From assembly GCA_002480645.1 (NCBI GenBank), contig DLCN01000029.1, forward strand, positions 1-64,000: a stretch of 64,000 nt of DNA. Reading direction: 5' to 3'. The notes beneath the pieces were generated by a model. The model was not told where the DNA came from and did no database searches. It worked only from the letters and a program-made list of their open reading frames with translations. A program made the position numbers and the translations under genes. Below, in pieces: positions 9,662 through 18,887 of this stretch (positions within the stretch are counted from its first letter, which is position 1; every line of letters begins with the position of its first letter). Source of the stretch: Balneolaceae bacterium UBA7797 (lineage in GTDB: Bacteria; Bacteroidota; Rhodothermia; Balneolales; Balneolaceae).

Positions 9662-10564
9662 TTACATGCCTGGTTTGTACTTCATAGTACTTACAGGAAC
9701 TGATTCGGCACGTCGGTTTTTCTCGCAACCGCCATTTGGTTCTTTTTCAGACTCAGAACATTCAACAGGAGCTTTACCAAGTCCTCTTGATTCGATACGA
9801 TCTTCAGAGATACCGTTGTTTTTGTAGAAATCTACAACAGCAGCAGCACGACGAAGACTGAGACGAAGGTTGTACTGATCGCCACCAACGTGGTCAGTGT
9901 AAGCGTCAACACGAACTTTGAACGCCGGAGCGTCTTTCAGCATAGCTACGTTATCAGCTAACGTTTGAGCAGCTGCATCGGTGATGCTTGATTTATCGAA
10001 TTCAAAATTGATAGTAGAGAAATCTTCTGCGTTGATATACACAGGATCAGAACCGTCATTTGGGTTGTAGCCCATTTCAATTTCCTGACCGTCGGTGAAA
10101 CCGTCGCCGTCAGAATCTGCTTTTGTAGGATCTGTATTGTATTTAGTGATCTCATCAACATCAGAAACACCGTCACCATCAGCGTCGCCACCGGCATCGT
10201 TAGGATCAGTTTTGTATTTCATTACTTCATCATAATCAGATAGACCGTCACCGTCAGAGTCAGCTTTTAAAGGATCAGTGTTATAAGAATTAACTTCATC
10301 ACCGTCGTTAAGGCCGTCGCCGTCAGTATCAGCTAATTTAGGATCGGTACCGAGCTCCATTTCTTCACCGTCGGTTAGTCCGTCATTGTCATAGTCAGGT
10401 GAAGTCGGATCTAGTCCCATTTCGAGTTCTTGATCATCCGTTAAGCCGTCACCATCAGTATCAACTACAACAGGCTCGGATTCACTAGACTTACATCCGT
10501 ACTGGGTAACAACACCTGCAGAAAGGAAAAGAGCAAGGAATAAAAGGTGGATTGTACGTTTCAT
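9662..10564 (-). CDS. OmpA-family lipoprotein with thrombospondin type 3 repeats
   Basis: 300 residues from the ATG at 10564, which has AGGAG ten or so bases upstream; a TTG 21 bases earlier is less likely. The leader ends in QYGC, a possible lipobox. Six calcium-binding repeats of the DxDGDGxxDxxE kind follow at a spacing of about 23-25 residues, then an OmpA C-terminal peptidoglycan-binding domain (about 188-285) with the conserved Asp in AYTDHVGG and Arg in LSLRRA. It should tie the outer membrane to peptidoglycan, with a calcium-stiffened linker. It is a single-gene transcript with its own terminator. Confidence 0.92.
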   Translation of the reverse strand: MKRTIHLLFLALFLSAGVVTQYGCKSSESEPVVVDTDGDGLTDDQELEMGLDPTSPDYDNDGLTDGEEMELGTDPKLADTDGDGLNDGDEVNSYNTDPLKADSDGDGLSDYDEVMKYKTDPNDAGGDADGDGVSDVDEITKYNTDPTKADSDGDGFTDGQEIEMGYNPNDGSDPVYINAEDFSTINFEFDKSSITDAAAQTLADNVAMLKDAPAFKVRVDAYTDHVGGDQYNLRLSLRRAAAVVDFYKNNGISEDRIESRGLGKAPVECSESEKEPNGGCEKNRRAESVPVSTMKYKPGM

Positions 10565-10700
10565 GTTAGGAATACTCCTATTCAATTGGTTTATATTTAG
10601 GATTTTAGTATAAAAAATTCATTTGCGAGAAAATAGTGATACTCAATCGTCTATCAAACAAAAAAAGCGAAAGTTGTTAGGAATAATTTTTTTAGCCTTT

Positions 10701-10708
10701 TATATTTG
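10701..10708 (+). promoter_or_regulatory. -7 promoter element of tRNA-Ala
   Basis: TATATTTG matches the Bacteroidota TAnnTTTG -7 consensus and ends 13 bases before the mature tRNA. No well-spaced -33 TTTG was found; the nearest TTG is 24 bases upstream. Confidence 0.55.
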
Positions 10709-10721
10709 GTGCTCGCAAAAC

Positions 10722-10795
10722 GGGGCTATAGCTCAGCTGGCTAGAGCGTCGCGCTGGCAGCGCGAAGGTCTGGGGTTCGAATCCCCATAGCTCCA
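10722..10795 (+). tRNA. tRNA-Ala (anticodon GGC)
   Basis: A 74-base cloverleaf. The acceptor GGGGCTA pairs with TAGCTCC, the anticodon stem TCGCG/CGCGA encloses the loop CTGGCAG, giving anticodon GGC, and the T arm is GGGG-TTCGAAT-CCCC. The CCA end is not encoded. A strong terminator follows directly. Confidence 0.97.
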
Positions 10796-10796
10796 C

Positions 10797-10831
10797 AAAG
10801 CCTTTATCAGCCCGATAAAGGCTTTTTTTTA
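10797..10831 (+). terminator. Terminator after tRNA-Ala
   Basis: AAAGCCTTTATC and GATAAAGGCTTT form a long stem around a four-base loop, followed by a run of eight Ts. Confidence 0.93.
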
Positions 10832-10906
10832 TTTGTCTAATTCTAATTGTTTGTATTAAATCTACATCCCATATTGTGATCTTAGTTAAAAAAACACCCG
10901 GGAATT

Positions 10907-12100
10907 ATGATAACTTATAAAAGGGGTTTATCCTTTGTTTTACCACTTTTAGGAGCTTTGATGTGTTTTGTTCCTTATTCAAACACATTTGCTCAATCAG
11001 AAAAAATAAGCCTGGATTTTACCCTGGCTCCGGCTTTGGAGAAAGCGCAAGTACTTGGTTTAACTAGTTTGGGTGTGGATAGTAGAGGGTCCGGCCCGGT
11101 ACTTATTTCCGGTACGCTCATCAATAATACGAGTGAGAGACTTGATAATTTATACTTCGAGTTTGAAATGCAGGCTGCTTCTGTGGGAGTGATCGCAAAA
11201 GTATCTCAGCAGGCGGCCTATCCATTCTCCCTGGAGCCGAATCAGGTAGTTTTTGCCACAAATAATGATATTGACCGGGAAGAACTACCGGGAATTGATG
11301 ATAAAATGAAATTTGAAGGAGGGTTGACTTCCTCCGGTGAGGACTTTGTAGAGACTTTGGGTGGCACAACAACGCTGCCAAACGATATTTACACATTTTC
11401 AGTGACCATATATCAGGTTACAAATGCTTTGGGCCGGCAAACATTAGCCTCGCAGGTAATTGAATTGGGGGGCTCTTTTGATGGAGGCATTGTCGACGAA
11501 TTGAATATTTATCTGAAAGCACCGGGTGATGTAGTGGGCAGTGAAGTGAATATCACGAACCCCTTCCCTCAGTTTAGCTGGGAGGGAGAGGCTGCAAATA
11601 CGTACCGTGTGATCGTAGTAAACGATAACGGACAAGACAGTCCTGAAACATTGATTCAAAGCGCAAAAAGTTCAGAACCAACAAATACGGGCGGGTCGTT
11701 ACTTCAGTTCGAAAATCTGGATTATACCGTTGAGGGAAACAGCCTGCAGTTCCCATCTTCAGGGGTTCAGGCACTGGTATCGGGCCAGAAATATTACTGG
11801 CAGGTCACCACTTCTATCCAAACTGCGATCGGGGAAGATGAGATCGTTTCAGATATCTGGACCTTTCGGTTATTGAATCCCGGAGACACTGAAGCGGTTG
11901 TAGAAATGGACCAAAGTGTTTATAACGCGATCATACAACTGGTTGGCGAAGATAAGTACTCTGAGTTGGTGGAAACAGGCTATGGGTTTGAGAGCATAGA
12001 GATCGATGATCAGGTATTTACCGGGATCGTCGGGATCCAGAAAATTGCAGAGATCATCCGGAAGATCGAAGATGGTGACATTATTTTAAATGATAACTGA
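10907..12100 (+). CDS. Secreted protein of unknown function, first gene of the FecR/cyclase operon
   Basis: 397 residues with a signal peptide ending TFAQS. I do not recognise the family. The N-terminal half looks like a beta-sandwich domain with phrases such as SGTLINNTSERLDNLYFEF, as in comparison-of-conjugation or envelope beta domains. The middle (about 205-330) has the pattern of a fibronectin III-like or DUF4962-like fold: FPQFSWEGEAANTYRVIV and later YYWQVTTS. A short helical, acidic tail closes the protein. Its stop overlaps the start of the FecR gene (TGATG), so both are translated together. Probably periplasmic or surface-exposed. Confidence 0.7.
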   Translation: MITYKRGLSFVLPLLGALMCFVPYSNTFAQSEKISLDFTLAPALEKAQVLGLTSLGVDSRGSGPVLISGTLINNTSERLDNLYFEFEMQAASVGVIAKVSQQAAYPFSLEPNQVVFATNNDIDREELPGIDDKMKFEGGLTSSGEDFVETLGGTTTLPNDIYTFSVTIYQVTNALGRQTLASQVIELGGSFDGGIVDELNIYLKAPGDVVGSEVNITNPFPQFSWEGEAANTYRVIVVNDNGQDSPETLIQSAKSSEPTNTGGSLLQFENLDYTVEGNSLQFPSSGVQALVSGQKYYWQVTTSIQTAIGEDEIVSDIWTFRLLNPGDTEAVVEMDQSVYNAIIQLVGEDKYSELVETGYGFESIEIDDQVFTGIVGIQKIAEIIRKIEDGDIILNDN

Positions 12101-12855
12101 TGAGTACTATGAAGAAACTTTCATCTGCTTTAATTACAGTACTACTTGCGGCAATTACTTTGTCATTTACCGTGATCGATGAAACTGAGCCTCCTGCTGA
12201 TGAAGATCAGGTTCGGCCATTGGCTATTGTAACACGCTTTCGACCTACCGTAGAGAAATTTACGAAAGAAGATGGCCGGTATGTTATGGATGTGGTCGGG
12301 GAAAAACTGTTCAGTGGTGATACTCTGGTTACTCAAAAAGATGGATATGCACTTGTAGTATTTGCCAGTGATAAGAGTGTGGCAAAGGTAAAGCCGGAGT
12401 CCATGCTGATCGTAAATGGAGAGAGTTCAACTACCTCGAAAATGACCAATCGGTTGATAGACCTGAAAGAGGGCTCTATTAAACTTGAAATTGAACCTAT
12501 CGGGTCTGGATCGTTTGAAGTTAAAACCTCTCGTTCGCTTGCTTCGGTAAAGGGTACGGTATTCGGTAATGATTCTAAGGGGTACATTTGGGTAAAAAGA
12601 GGTCAGGTGGATGTTACGGCCTTAAATTCCGGCCAGACGGTTTCTTTATTTGAACAAATGTTTGCTAATGTTGATCCCGGCGGGAATTCAGTTGAATCAG
12701 GTACACTTACCGATCAGCAATTGAATTCACTCGATGAGGGGTATGATGAACTGGACGAAGATATGATTGAAAAAACGATCATCATCAGATTCAGAGATGC
12801 TAATGGACAGGTCCGGGAAATTCCTGTTAATATCTTAGAAAAGGGAAATAACTAA
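12100..12855 (+). CDS. FecR-domain protein
   Basis: 251 residues. A hydrophobic N-terminal segment (about 5-25) acts as a signal or anchor. A FecR domain (about 75-185) is recognised by GDTLVTQKDGYALVVF, LKEGSIKLEI and VKTSRSLASVKGTVF, all typical of FecR-like beta repeats. In classical systems FecR relays outer-membrane signals to a sigma factor, but no sigma factor is near here. The partner is more likely the barrel protein and CHASE2 cyclase encoded downstream, an arrangement that recurs for stand-alone FecR-domain proteins. The start overlaps the stop of the upstream gene by one base. Confidence 0.85.
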   Translation: MSTMKKLSSALITVLLAAITLSFTVIDETEPPADEDQVRPLAIVTRFRPTVEKFTKEDGRYVMDVVGEKLFSGDTLVTQKDGYALVVFASDKSVAKVKPESMLIVNGESSTTSKMTNRLIDLKEGSIKLEIEPIGSGSFEVKTSRSLASVKGTVFGNDSKGYIWVKRGQVDVTALNSGQTVSLFEQMFANVDPGGNSVESGTLTDQQLNSLDEGYDELDEDMIEKTIIIRFRDANGQVREIPVNILEKGNN

Positions 12856-12920
12856 TCACGATCTATATCTACTTGTAGGAGTGAAAATTTCAAATCTAAC
12901 GTGAGGGTGTAGCAGGTTTT

Positions 12921-15656
12921 ATGCGAAAGTGCATAACACAATGGGGGGTGTCTGTTTTGGTTGGTTTTTTGCTGGCAGTGTTCTTCAATGGCGAGGGGCT
13001 TGCACAGGTCATTATTCAGCATCAGCAACCAACATTAATGAGCAAAACAGAATCCAATGAATTGAGGTTCTTTGTGCCGGGAATCGGGGAGAATGAAATT
13101 CTGGAAGCACTTTTGTTTTACAGAAATGATGGTGATCTGGGATATAATCAAAAAGAAGCCCGGTTTGAGAATGGCGAATTGGTCGTTACGTTGTACCCGG
13201 ATGAACTAACCGGAAATCGCATAGAATACTACTTCCAGTTAAGTATCAGCACCTTTGATCAGGACCTTTTTTACCCGGAAAACCTGCCCGCAGAATATCC
13301 GGTTGAAGTGAGCTTGGTGGAGGAAAGTACCAAGCCGGAACGAAAAAAAGCCAAAGGGATTGATTATACCATCCTTTCTCCCAATCCTGGTTACGGGGTT
13401 ACCAAAGAAAACAGCCTGATCGCGATCTCACTGTTTTATGACATCAACGAAGTAGAACCCGGTGAGTTTAAACTCTTTGTGAATGGAACAGATGTAACGG
13501 AAAAGGCGGATACCAGCGCCTATTTCATTTCTTATAAACCAAAGGATGTGAAATACGGTGCTTATACGGTGACTCTGGATTATCAGACCGAGGATGAATT
13601 GCTTGCCGTGACAGAATGGGAGTTTCTGGTGGTAGATCCGTCAAAAGCAACCTTTCAAGGCTTTGAACCCAGATTATTGCCGGAAGGCAGGGTTGAGCTT
13701 ACAGCCAGAAATCAAACTATTTCAGGAGATCAGAATAATGCCTATACGGCAAGAACAAGTGTAAACGGTTCGTATGGTTTATTTAAATATTCGTTGAATG
13801 GATTTCTTACTTCCCAGGAATCAAACCGATTGCAACCCCAGAACAGATACGGGCTCGAAATGAGCCTGGGTAAATGGTGGAAGTTCGAGGCGGGCCATGT
13901 ATACCCGACGATGAGCAGATTTACAATTTCCGGCCGTAGGATCTATGGAATAAATACCTCGATGCACCTATTGTGGGAAAATCTGAATTTCCAGTTTCTG
14001 TATGGTGAGGTGAATCGTAAGGTGAGTAACCTTTATTCTTCGGTGTCGGTCGATACGGTGTATGCATCCGGAATTCCCCAGGATACCACCTACACTTTAG
14101 GCTATAAGAATTCGGGCAGGGGAACTTTTAAAAGAAAGATCATTGGCGGCCGTGTTGGATTGGGGAATCCAAAGCATTTTCAATTGGGAATTCAGGCAAT
14201 GAAAGTGGAAGATGACACAGCATCGATCTTTAATGTGATCACTTTCGATGATCTGCGTGCAGGTTCTTCAAGTTTATACAACTCATTAAATATGGCTGAT
14301 ATAAACCGGTTAACTGCTTCCCCTGAATTATTACAGATCGAGGGGGGAAGCCCGCGCCCAAAAGGTAACTTCGTTGCAGGTGCCGACCTGAGGTTTTCAC
14401 TTGCAAAAAACAAGATACGGTTCAATACAGAAACCGTTGCCAGCGCATTGAATAACGATATATACGGCGGGCCGTTAGACAAAGAAAGAGCGGCAGATCT
14501 GGGTTTTGAAGATATCGATCAAAAGGACCTGGACATACTTACGGAAATCGCTCAGTTCATCATCATCAATGAGAATATTACGGTACTTCCTATTCGGTTT
14601 TCTAACTTTAATTCAGATAGTTCGGATGTGGAAACCTTTTTCCCAACCTCTATTCTTGGTTCCAATTCTGAATTATCATTCAATTATCCAAGAAACAGTT
14701 TTACTGCCCAGTACCGTTGGGTTGGTCCCGAATTCGTATCTCTGGCAAACTCGACCATCAGAAAAGACATTGCGGGATTTACCTTTAACGACCGTTTCAG
14801 AATGTTTGACAACCGATTGTACGTGACTCTTGGCTACGAGACGTTAACGGATAATGTGGCTAACACCAAAGATGCTACTACAAAAACGAATTCGTACCGG
14901 TCTAACCTTAGCTGGTTCCCGATAAAGGATAAATTACCCAGAGTTAGTTTTGGGTTTCGTTACCGAACCAGAGATAACGGGGTAGAACGATTTAATCCGG
15001 AAGTGCCGAGTGGCCTGGAAAATGCGGCTCTTCAAAATGTGAGGATTGTAGATGGAGACACTTTAATAAGTGCCGTTCCAAGACAGAACAGTACCGTTAA
15101 TATCAATTTTTCGGTTACACAAACTATTCGTTTTATGGATATGGTGCACGATGCTACAGTAAGTGTGTCTACCCTGAACACCAGAGACGAAGTATTTGCT
15201 TTTGGGGATGTCAGGAACTCCTCAGTATCATTAAATATCGGGTCGAGATTTGTTAACCTGCCTTTGAAAACTCAATTAGGCATGAATCTTAATCACACCG
15301 AATCAGGAAATGGATTACTCGATCTGGATATTTTTGGCTTGTTTGCCGGCGGATCTTATTTCATGTTAGATAATAAACTGGTGATCAACGGACGTCTGGC
15401 GTTCACCAACAACACAACCAGATCAAGAAATGTTGATGTGGTAACCGGAGAAGAGGACAACTATTTTGATGATTATTATGTGTTATCAGCCGTCCGCGAT
15501 CAAAATGATTTTGGTACTTATGTGCTAATTGCCGGAGCGGAATATAAATTCGATAACCATCACTCGCTGCTCTTCGATTCCAACTTCACAAATGTAACCG
15601 GCGCTAATACATTTAACGATCATTTCGCACAATTACGCTACATCTACAGGTTTTAG
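12921..15656 (+). CDS. Outer-membrane barrel protein with N-terminal Ig-like region, function unknown
   Basis: 911 residues with a signal peptide ending GLAQV. Residues about 30-145 form a beta-rich domain, about 150-245 an Ig/cadherin-like domain (LSPNPGYGVTKENSLI, then LFVNGTDVT), and the remainder, rich in alternating hydrophobic and aromatic strands, ends IYRF as an outer-membrane barrel would. It has no TonB box or plug domain that I can see, so it is not a typical TonB-dependent receptor. It lies between the FecR gene (65-base gap) and the CHASE2 cyclase (two-base gap), and is likely to work with them in envelope sensing. Confidence 0.75.
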   Translation: MRKCITQWGVSVLVGFLLAVFFNGEGLAQVIIQHQQPTLMSKTESNELRFFVPGIGENEILEALLFYRNDGDLGYNQKEARFENGELVVTLYPDELTGNRIEYYFQLSISTFDQDLFYPENLPAEYPVEVSLVEESTKPERKKAKGIDYTILSPNPGYGVTKENSLIAISLFYDINEVEPGEFKLFVNGTDVTEKADTSAYFISYKPKDVKYGAYTVTLDYQTEDELLAVTEWEFLVVDPSKATFQGFEPRLLPEGRVELTARNQTISGDQNNAYTARTSVNGSYGLFKYSLNGFLTSQESNRLQPQNRYGLEMSLGKWWKFEAGHVYPTMSRFTISGRRIYGINTSMHLLWENLNFQFLYGEVNRKVSNLYSSVSVDTVYASGIPQDTTYTLGYKNSGRGTFKRKIIGGRVGLGNPKHFQLGIQAMKVEDDTASIFNVITFDDLRAGSSSLYNSLNMADINRLTASPELLQIEGGSPRPKGNFVAGADLRFSLAKNKIRFNTETVASALNNDIYGGPLDKERAADLGFEDIDQKDLDILTEIAQFIIINENITVLPIRFSNFNSDSSDVETFFPTSILGSNSELSFNYPRNSFTAQYRWVGPEFVSLANSTIRKDIAGFTFNDRFRMFDNRLYVTLGYETLTDNVANTKDATTKTNSYRSNLSWFPIKDKLPRVSFGFRYRTRDNGVERFNPEVPSGLENAALQNVRIVDGDTLISAVPRQNSTVNINFSVTQTIRFMDMVHDATVSVSTLNTRDEVFAFGDVRNSSVSLNIGSRFVNLPLKTQLGMNLNHTESGNGLLDLDIFGLFAGGSYFMLDNKLVINGRLAFTNNTTRSRNVDVVTGEEDNYFDDYYVLSAVRDQNDFGTYVLIAGAEYKFDNHHSLLFDSNFTNVTGANTFNDHFAQLRYIYRF

Positions 15657-15658
15657 AA

Positions 15659-17827
15659 ATGGCTGCGAAACGAGCTAAAACAAAACCATTCTGGATCTAT
15701 TTCGCGATAGCGTTCATCACCTTTATAATTTCTCTTATTCTCTCCATTACACTGTTCATGAACAAGATAGAATGGGGATTACGGGATAATCTTTTTGAGG
15801 TAAGAGGGCCAATTCCGGTAGAAGATTCTCCTATTGTGATGGTGGCAATTAGCGAGACAGCAGATGGTGAAATTCCTGAGAAATGGCCCTGGCCAACTAA
15901 TGTGCATGCTAAACTGGTGGAAAATCTTAACCGGGCCGGAGCTAAGGTAATTCTGTTTGATGTGCTCTTTTCGCAACAGGATCAATATGATCCGGCCAAT
16001 GATACATTATTTGCGCAGGCGATCAATAAATATGGAAATGTGATTTTAGCCGGGGATGTTGAACGGCAATCCATTGCTCAGCGAGACGATTTTAACCCGA
16101 TCTTTCCGATCAATATTCTGAGATCATCAAACCCTAATGAAGTGGGGTTTGTTCGCACCTATCCATATCCTGATGGATATGTAAGAACGTATAATTTCGG
16201 GATCGAGCATCTGGAGGGATTGTATTTTATGCTCGGCTTAGAAGGGGTCCGGCTGTATGAGGGGATTTCCTACAGTGAGATCGACTCTCCGAAAGGTGAA
16301 ACTGAATCCGGTTATTTTCAACTGGGCAAACATCGGATCGATCGTTTTTTTGATAATTCATTCTACATCAATTTTTATGGTCCGGAGGAAACCTTCCCGA
16401 CCATCAGTTACGATCAGGTTATAGATGATACCTCGTATACCACCAATATGGAGCGGGAAGCCTTTGATATGAATCTTTTCGAAGATCCGGCTACCGGTCA
16501 GGGGTTATTGTATGATGAGGTGTTTAAGGATAAGATCGTGATCGTAGGGGCAACAATGCCTACTCTGCAGGACTTTCATCCGACTCCTTTCGCTTCATCT
16601 GATATTCCCAGACCCGGATTCGAGATTCATGCACATGCCATCCAAACCATACTCGACGATAATTATATAACCAGGCAAAATGACTGGATCAGACTGATTA
16701 TCATGCTTGTTGCCGTATTTGGGGTGGTGTTTTTTAACCGCAGATTTGGAGCGTCTTGGGGTTTTGTATGTATGATCGTTCTAATGGCCGGTTATTATTT
16801 CTATGCCGTACAGATGTTTTTACAGGTACAGATGTTTGTACACATCAGTAGTGTGCTACTTGCGTTATTTGTGGCTCAGATCGGTACGGTTGGGTATGAA
16901 TATGTACACGAGCAGAAAGAGAAAAAACGTATTAAGGGGATGTTTTCTTCCTATGTGAGCCCACAGCTTGTGAACCAAATGGTGGAGTCGGGAGAAGAAC
17001 CACAGTTAGGTGGGGAGGACACCTATATGACCGCCTTTTTCAGTGATATCGTTTCTTTCTCCAGCTTCTCGGAAAAGCTGGAACCAAAAGAACTGGTAAC
17101 ATTGATCAACGAATATCTTACTGCAATGACGGATATCATCAATGATCAGGGTGGTACGCTTGATAAGTTTATCGGGGATGCGATCGTTGCCTTTTTTGGT
17201 GCTCCTGTTATGGTAGAAGATCATGCGCTAAGGGCATGTATAACTTCGCAGTTGATGAACAAAAAACTGGCTGAATTGCGAGAAAAATGGAGTACTGAAG
17301 ATTGGCCGGAGATCGTCTGGAATATGCATCACAGAATGGGGATGAATACCGGAGATATGGTAACGGGAAATATGGGGTCGGAACGCCGGTTCAATTATAC
17401 CATGATGGGTGATAATGTGAATCTGGCCGCACGCTGTGAAAGCGGAGCCAAGCAATATCATGTATATACCATGGTAACGGAAGCGACTAAAGTGGAAGCG
17501 GAAAAATATGGCGATGATTGTGTGTTCCGGCTATTGGATAATATTGTTGTGAAAGGAAGAACCAAACCCGTTAAGGTTTATGAAATTGCAGATCTGAGAA
17601 AAGACGCTACTCCGGAATTACTGGAATGTATCTCATTATACGAGTCTGGGATGGAATGTTATTTCAATCAGAACTGGGACAAAGCCATCAGTTATTTCGA
17701 AAATTCCCTGAACCTGGAACGGTACGCAGATAATCCCTCTCAACTATTTATTGAACGATGCAAAGCAATGAAAGCCAACCCGCCAGCTAAAGACTGGGAC
17801 GGTGTATTCGTGATGATGAGTAAGTAA
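15659..17827 (+). CDS. CHASE2-domain adenylate/guanylate cyclase
   Basis: 722 residues. One N-terminal membrane helix (about 13-34), a periplasmic CHASE2 sensor domain (about 36-335), three further membrane helices (about 343-412), and a class III cyclase domain (about 450-640). Metal-binding Asp463 (FFSDIVSF) and Asp507 (GDAIVAFFG) are present, as are Lys503 and Asp585, which favour ATP over GTP, and the catalytic Asn588/Arg592 (NLAAR). It should therefore be an active adenylate cyclase making cAMP on an extracytoplasmic cue. A short TPR-like tail (about 655-690) follows. The ATG is two bases after the stop of the barrel gene. Confidence 0.92.
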   Translation: MAAKRAKTKPFWIYFAIAFITFIISLILSITLFMNKIEWGLRDNLFEVRGPIPVEDSPIVMVAISETADGEIPEKWPWPTNVHAKLVENLNRAGAKVILFDVLFSQQDQYDPANDTLFAQAINKYGNVILAGDVERQSIAQRDDFNPIFPINILRSSNPNEVGFVRTYPYPDGYVRTYNFGIEHLEGLYFMLGLEGVRLYEGISYSEIDSPKGETESGYFQLGKHRIDRFFDNSFYINFYGPEETFPTISYDQVIDDTSYTTNMEREAFDMNLFEDPATGQGLLYDEVFKDKIVIVGATMPTLQDFHPTPFASSDIPRPGFEIHAHAIQTILDDNYITRQNDWIRLIIMLVAVFGVVFFNRRFGASWGFVCMIVLMAGYYFYAVQMFLQVQMFVHISSVLLALFVAQIGTVGYEYVHEQKEKKRIKGMFSSYVSPQLVNQMVESGEEPQLGGEDTYMTAFFSDIVSFSSFSEKLEPKELVTLINEYLTAMTDIINDQGGTLDKFIGDAIVAFFGAPVMVEDHALRACITSQLMNKKLAELREKWSTEDWPEIVWNMHHRMGMNTGDMVTGNMGSERRFNYTMMGDNVNLAARCESGAKQYHVYTMVTEATKVEAEKYGDDCVFRLLDNIVVKGRTKPVKVYEIADLRKDATPELLECISLYESGMECYFNQNWDKAISYFENSLNLERYADNPSQLFIERCKAMKANPPAKDWDGVFVMMSK

Positions 17828-17849
17828 GTTTGATTACTGATTACTGATT

Positions 17850-17880
17850 GTTGGATGTTGGATGTTGGATGTTGGATGTT
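17850..17880 (+). repeat. Tandem repeat of GTTGGAT (4 copies plus GTT)
   Basis: Four perfect 7-base copies at 17850-17877 and a partial fifth, preceded by a GATTACT doublet. It overlaps the probable -33 promoter element of the SRP RNA gene. Confidence 0.95.
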
Positions 17881-17902
17881 CTCATTATAACCCGTATCTT
17901 TG
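17872..17902 (+). promoter_or_regulatory. Promoter of the SRP RNA gene
   Basis: TTGG at 17872-17875, a 19-base spacer, and TATCTTTG at 17895-17902 match the Bacteroidota -33/-7 pattern (TTTG, TAnnTTTG). The -7 element ends seven bases before the start of the RNA, a normal distance. Confidence 0.75.
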
Positions 17903-17909
17903 TCGCCCT

Positions 17910-18009
17910 TGGGCAAGTCCTATACAGTCAGCTCCCTTTGAACTCCGTCAGGGCAGGAATGCAGCAGCGGTAATTTGGTTGTAGCGACGTGATGTAGGTC
18001 GCTTGCCCA
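17910..18009 (+). ncRNA. ffs: SRP RNA (4.5S, small bacterial type)
   Basis: About 100 bases. The ends TGGGCAAG and CTTGCCCA pair, and the hairpin tip holds the conserved Ffh-binding loop sequences GTCAGG, GGAA and GCAGCAG. This RNA, with the Ffh protein, targets membrane proteins to the translocon. A T6 run directly after the closing stem acts as terminator. It lies between the cyclase and a TetR gene. Confidence 0.95.
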
Positions 18010-18064
18010 TTTTTTATTTCCACACTTTTCAGTTTTGCCTCCCATCATTTATAAAAGTAAATTG

Positions 18065-18090
18065 CACTGATGGAGTAAAATCAGTTTCCA
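18065..18090 (+). promoter_or_regulatory. Candidate TetR operator, copy 1
   Basis: A 26-base element with the inverted repeat ACTGAT / ATCAGT (8-base spacer) followed by TTCCA, three bases before the start codon. It matches the element before the second TetR gene in 20 of 26 positions at the same distance from the ATG. Confidence 0.5.
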
Positions 18091-18093
18091 AAA

Positions 18094-18693
18094 ATGGATG
18101 AAATAAAAAAAAGAATACTCAATAAAGTTCGCGATTTATTTTTCAGAAAAGGATTCGGCAAAGTTACTATGGATGAACTTGCGGCCGAACTTGGAATGAG
18201 TAAAAAGACACTCTACAATCATTTCTCGAATAAACAGGAAATGCTTACAGAGGTGATCCGGGACCTAAAAAATGATCTTACCATAGGGGCCGACCGTATC
18301 ATGCTCGATGACACTTTAAGTTTTACCGATAAGCTATCCGGTATAATGTCCTTTTTGGGGCAGACTTTAGGAAATATGGAACTAGATTTTCTGGTAGACC
18401 TGAAAAAATCTAATCCAAGTCTGAGTAAAGAACTTGAGAACTACAAAACAGAAGCAGTCTTTAACAGATTCAGTAATTTACTGGAAGAAGGAATCAGGAA
18501 AGGCTATGTTCGTGCGGATATCAACAAAAGTATGGCTGTGATGCTATATGCTTCTGTTGTTGAAATGGCGGCTAATCCAGAATACATTAACAAAATACCA
18601 GACCATCTTAAGGGTGATATACCATATCACAGTGCCGAGATTTACAAGGGGCTCGTTGAAGTAATGCTCAATGGTATACTAAAAGAAGAATAA
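18094..18693 (+). CDS. TetR/AcrR family regulator, paralog 1
   Basis: 199 residues. The N-terminal helix-turn-helix (about 10-55) has the family signature VTMDELAAELGMSKKTLYNHFSNKQEML. The C-terminal ligand domain closely resembles the paralog encoded at 19137 (shared LVDLKKS/LIDLKKS and SMAVMLY/SMAVLVY stretches). No Shine-Dalgarno sequence is seen close to the ATG; the start was chosen because it gives a length equal to the paralog. Likely a local repressor of the efflux genes downstream and of itself. Confidence 0.92.
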   Translation: MDEIKKRILNKVRDLFFRKGFGKVTMDELAAELGMSKKTLYNHFSNKQEMLTEVIRDLKNDLTIGADRIMLDDTLSFTDKLSGIMSFLGQTLGNMELDFLVDLKKSNPSLSKELENYKTEAVFNRFSNLLEEGIRKGYVRADINKSMAVMLYASVVEMAANPEYINKIPDHLKGDIPYHSAEIYKGLVEVMLNGILKEE

Positions 18694-18887
18694 TTTTTTT
18701 TATAATTGAGAAACTTTAAAAACTAAATTAGTTTCCTGATATTGAATTTAATATATTGAAGTGCGCCAAAAGAGATTAAGTGATAATGTTTCATCAGATT
18801 GGTTTAAATGAAAACATATTACTTACAACATAACACTGATCCTGTTGGTTGTTGATTGTATTGGTAGACAACCGACTTATTTACTTA
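18694..18887 (+). other. Intergenic stretch before a strong terminator; possible small transcript
   Basis: No conventional gene. Besides the palindrome at 18710-18736 it holds GGTTGT...ACAACC (a hairpin near 18846-18872) and a 15-codon frame at 18808-18855 without a ribosome site. It may simply be the 3' untranslated part of the TetR message. Confidence 0.3.
18710..18736. promoter_or_regulatory. AACTAA-A-TTAGTT palindrome with flanking GAAACT/AGTTTC
   Basis: Just after the first TetR gene. AACTAA and TTAGTT are perfectly inverted around a central A, and an overlapping GAAACT (18710-18715) pairs with AGTTTC (18730-18735). The right half is the same TTAGTTTCC word found before the second TetR gene, so it may be a further regulator site. 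Confidence 0.4.

Noticed and set aside
10070..10480. Tandem DNA similarity in the OmpA gene
   Set aside because: Explained by six protein-level calcium-binding repeats, not by a mobile or CRISPR-like element.
18808..18855. 15-codon frame as a leader peptide
   Set aside because: No ribosome site and no regulatory codon run; only mentioned as part of the possible small transcript.
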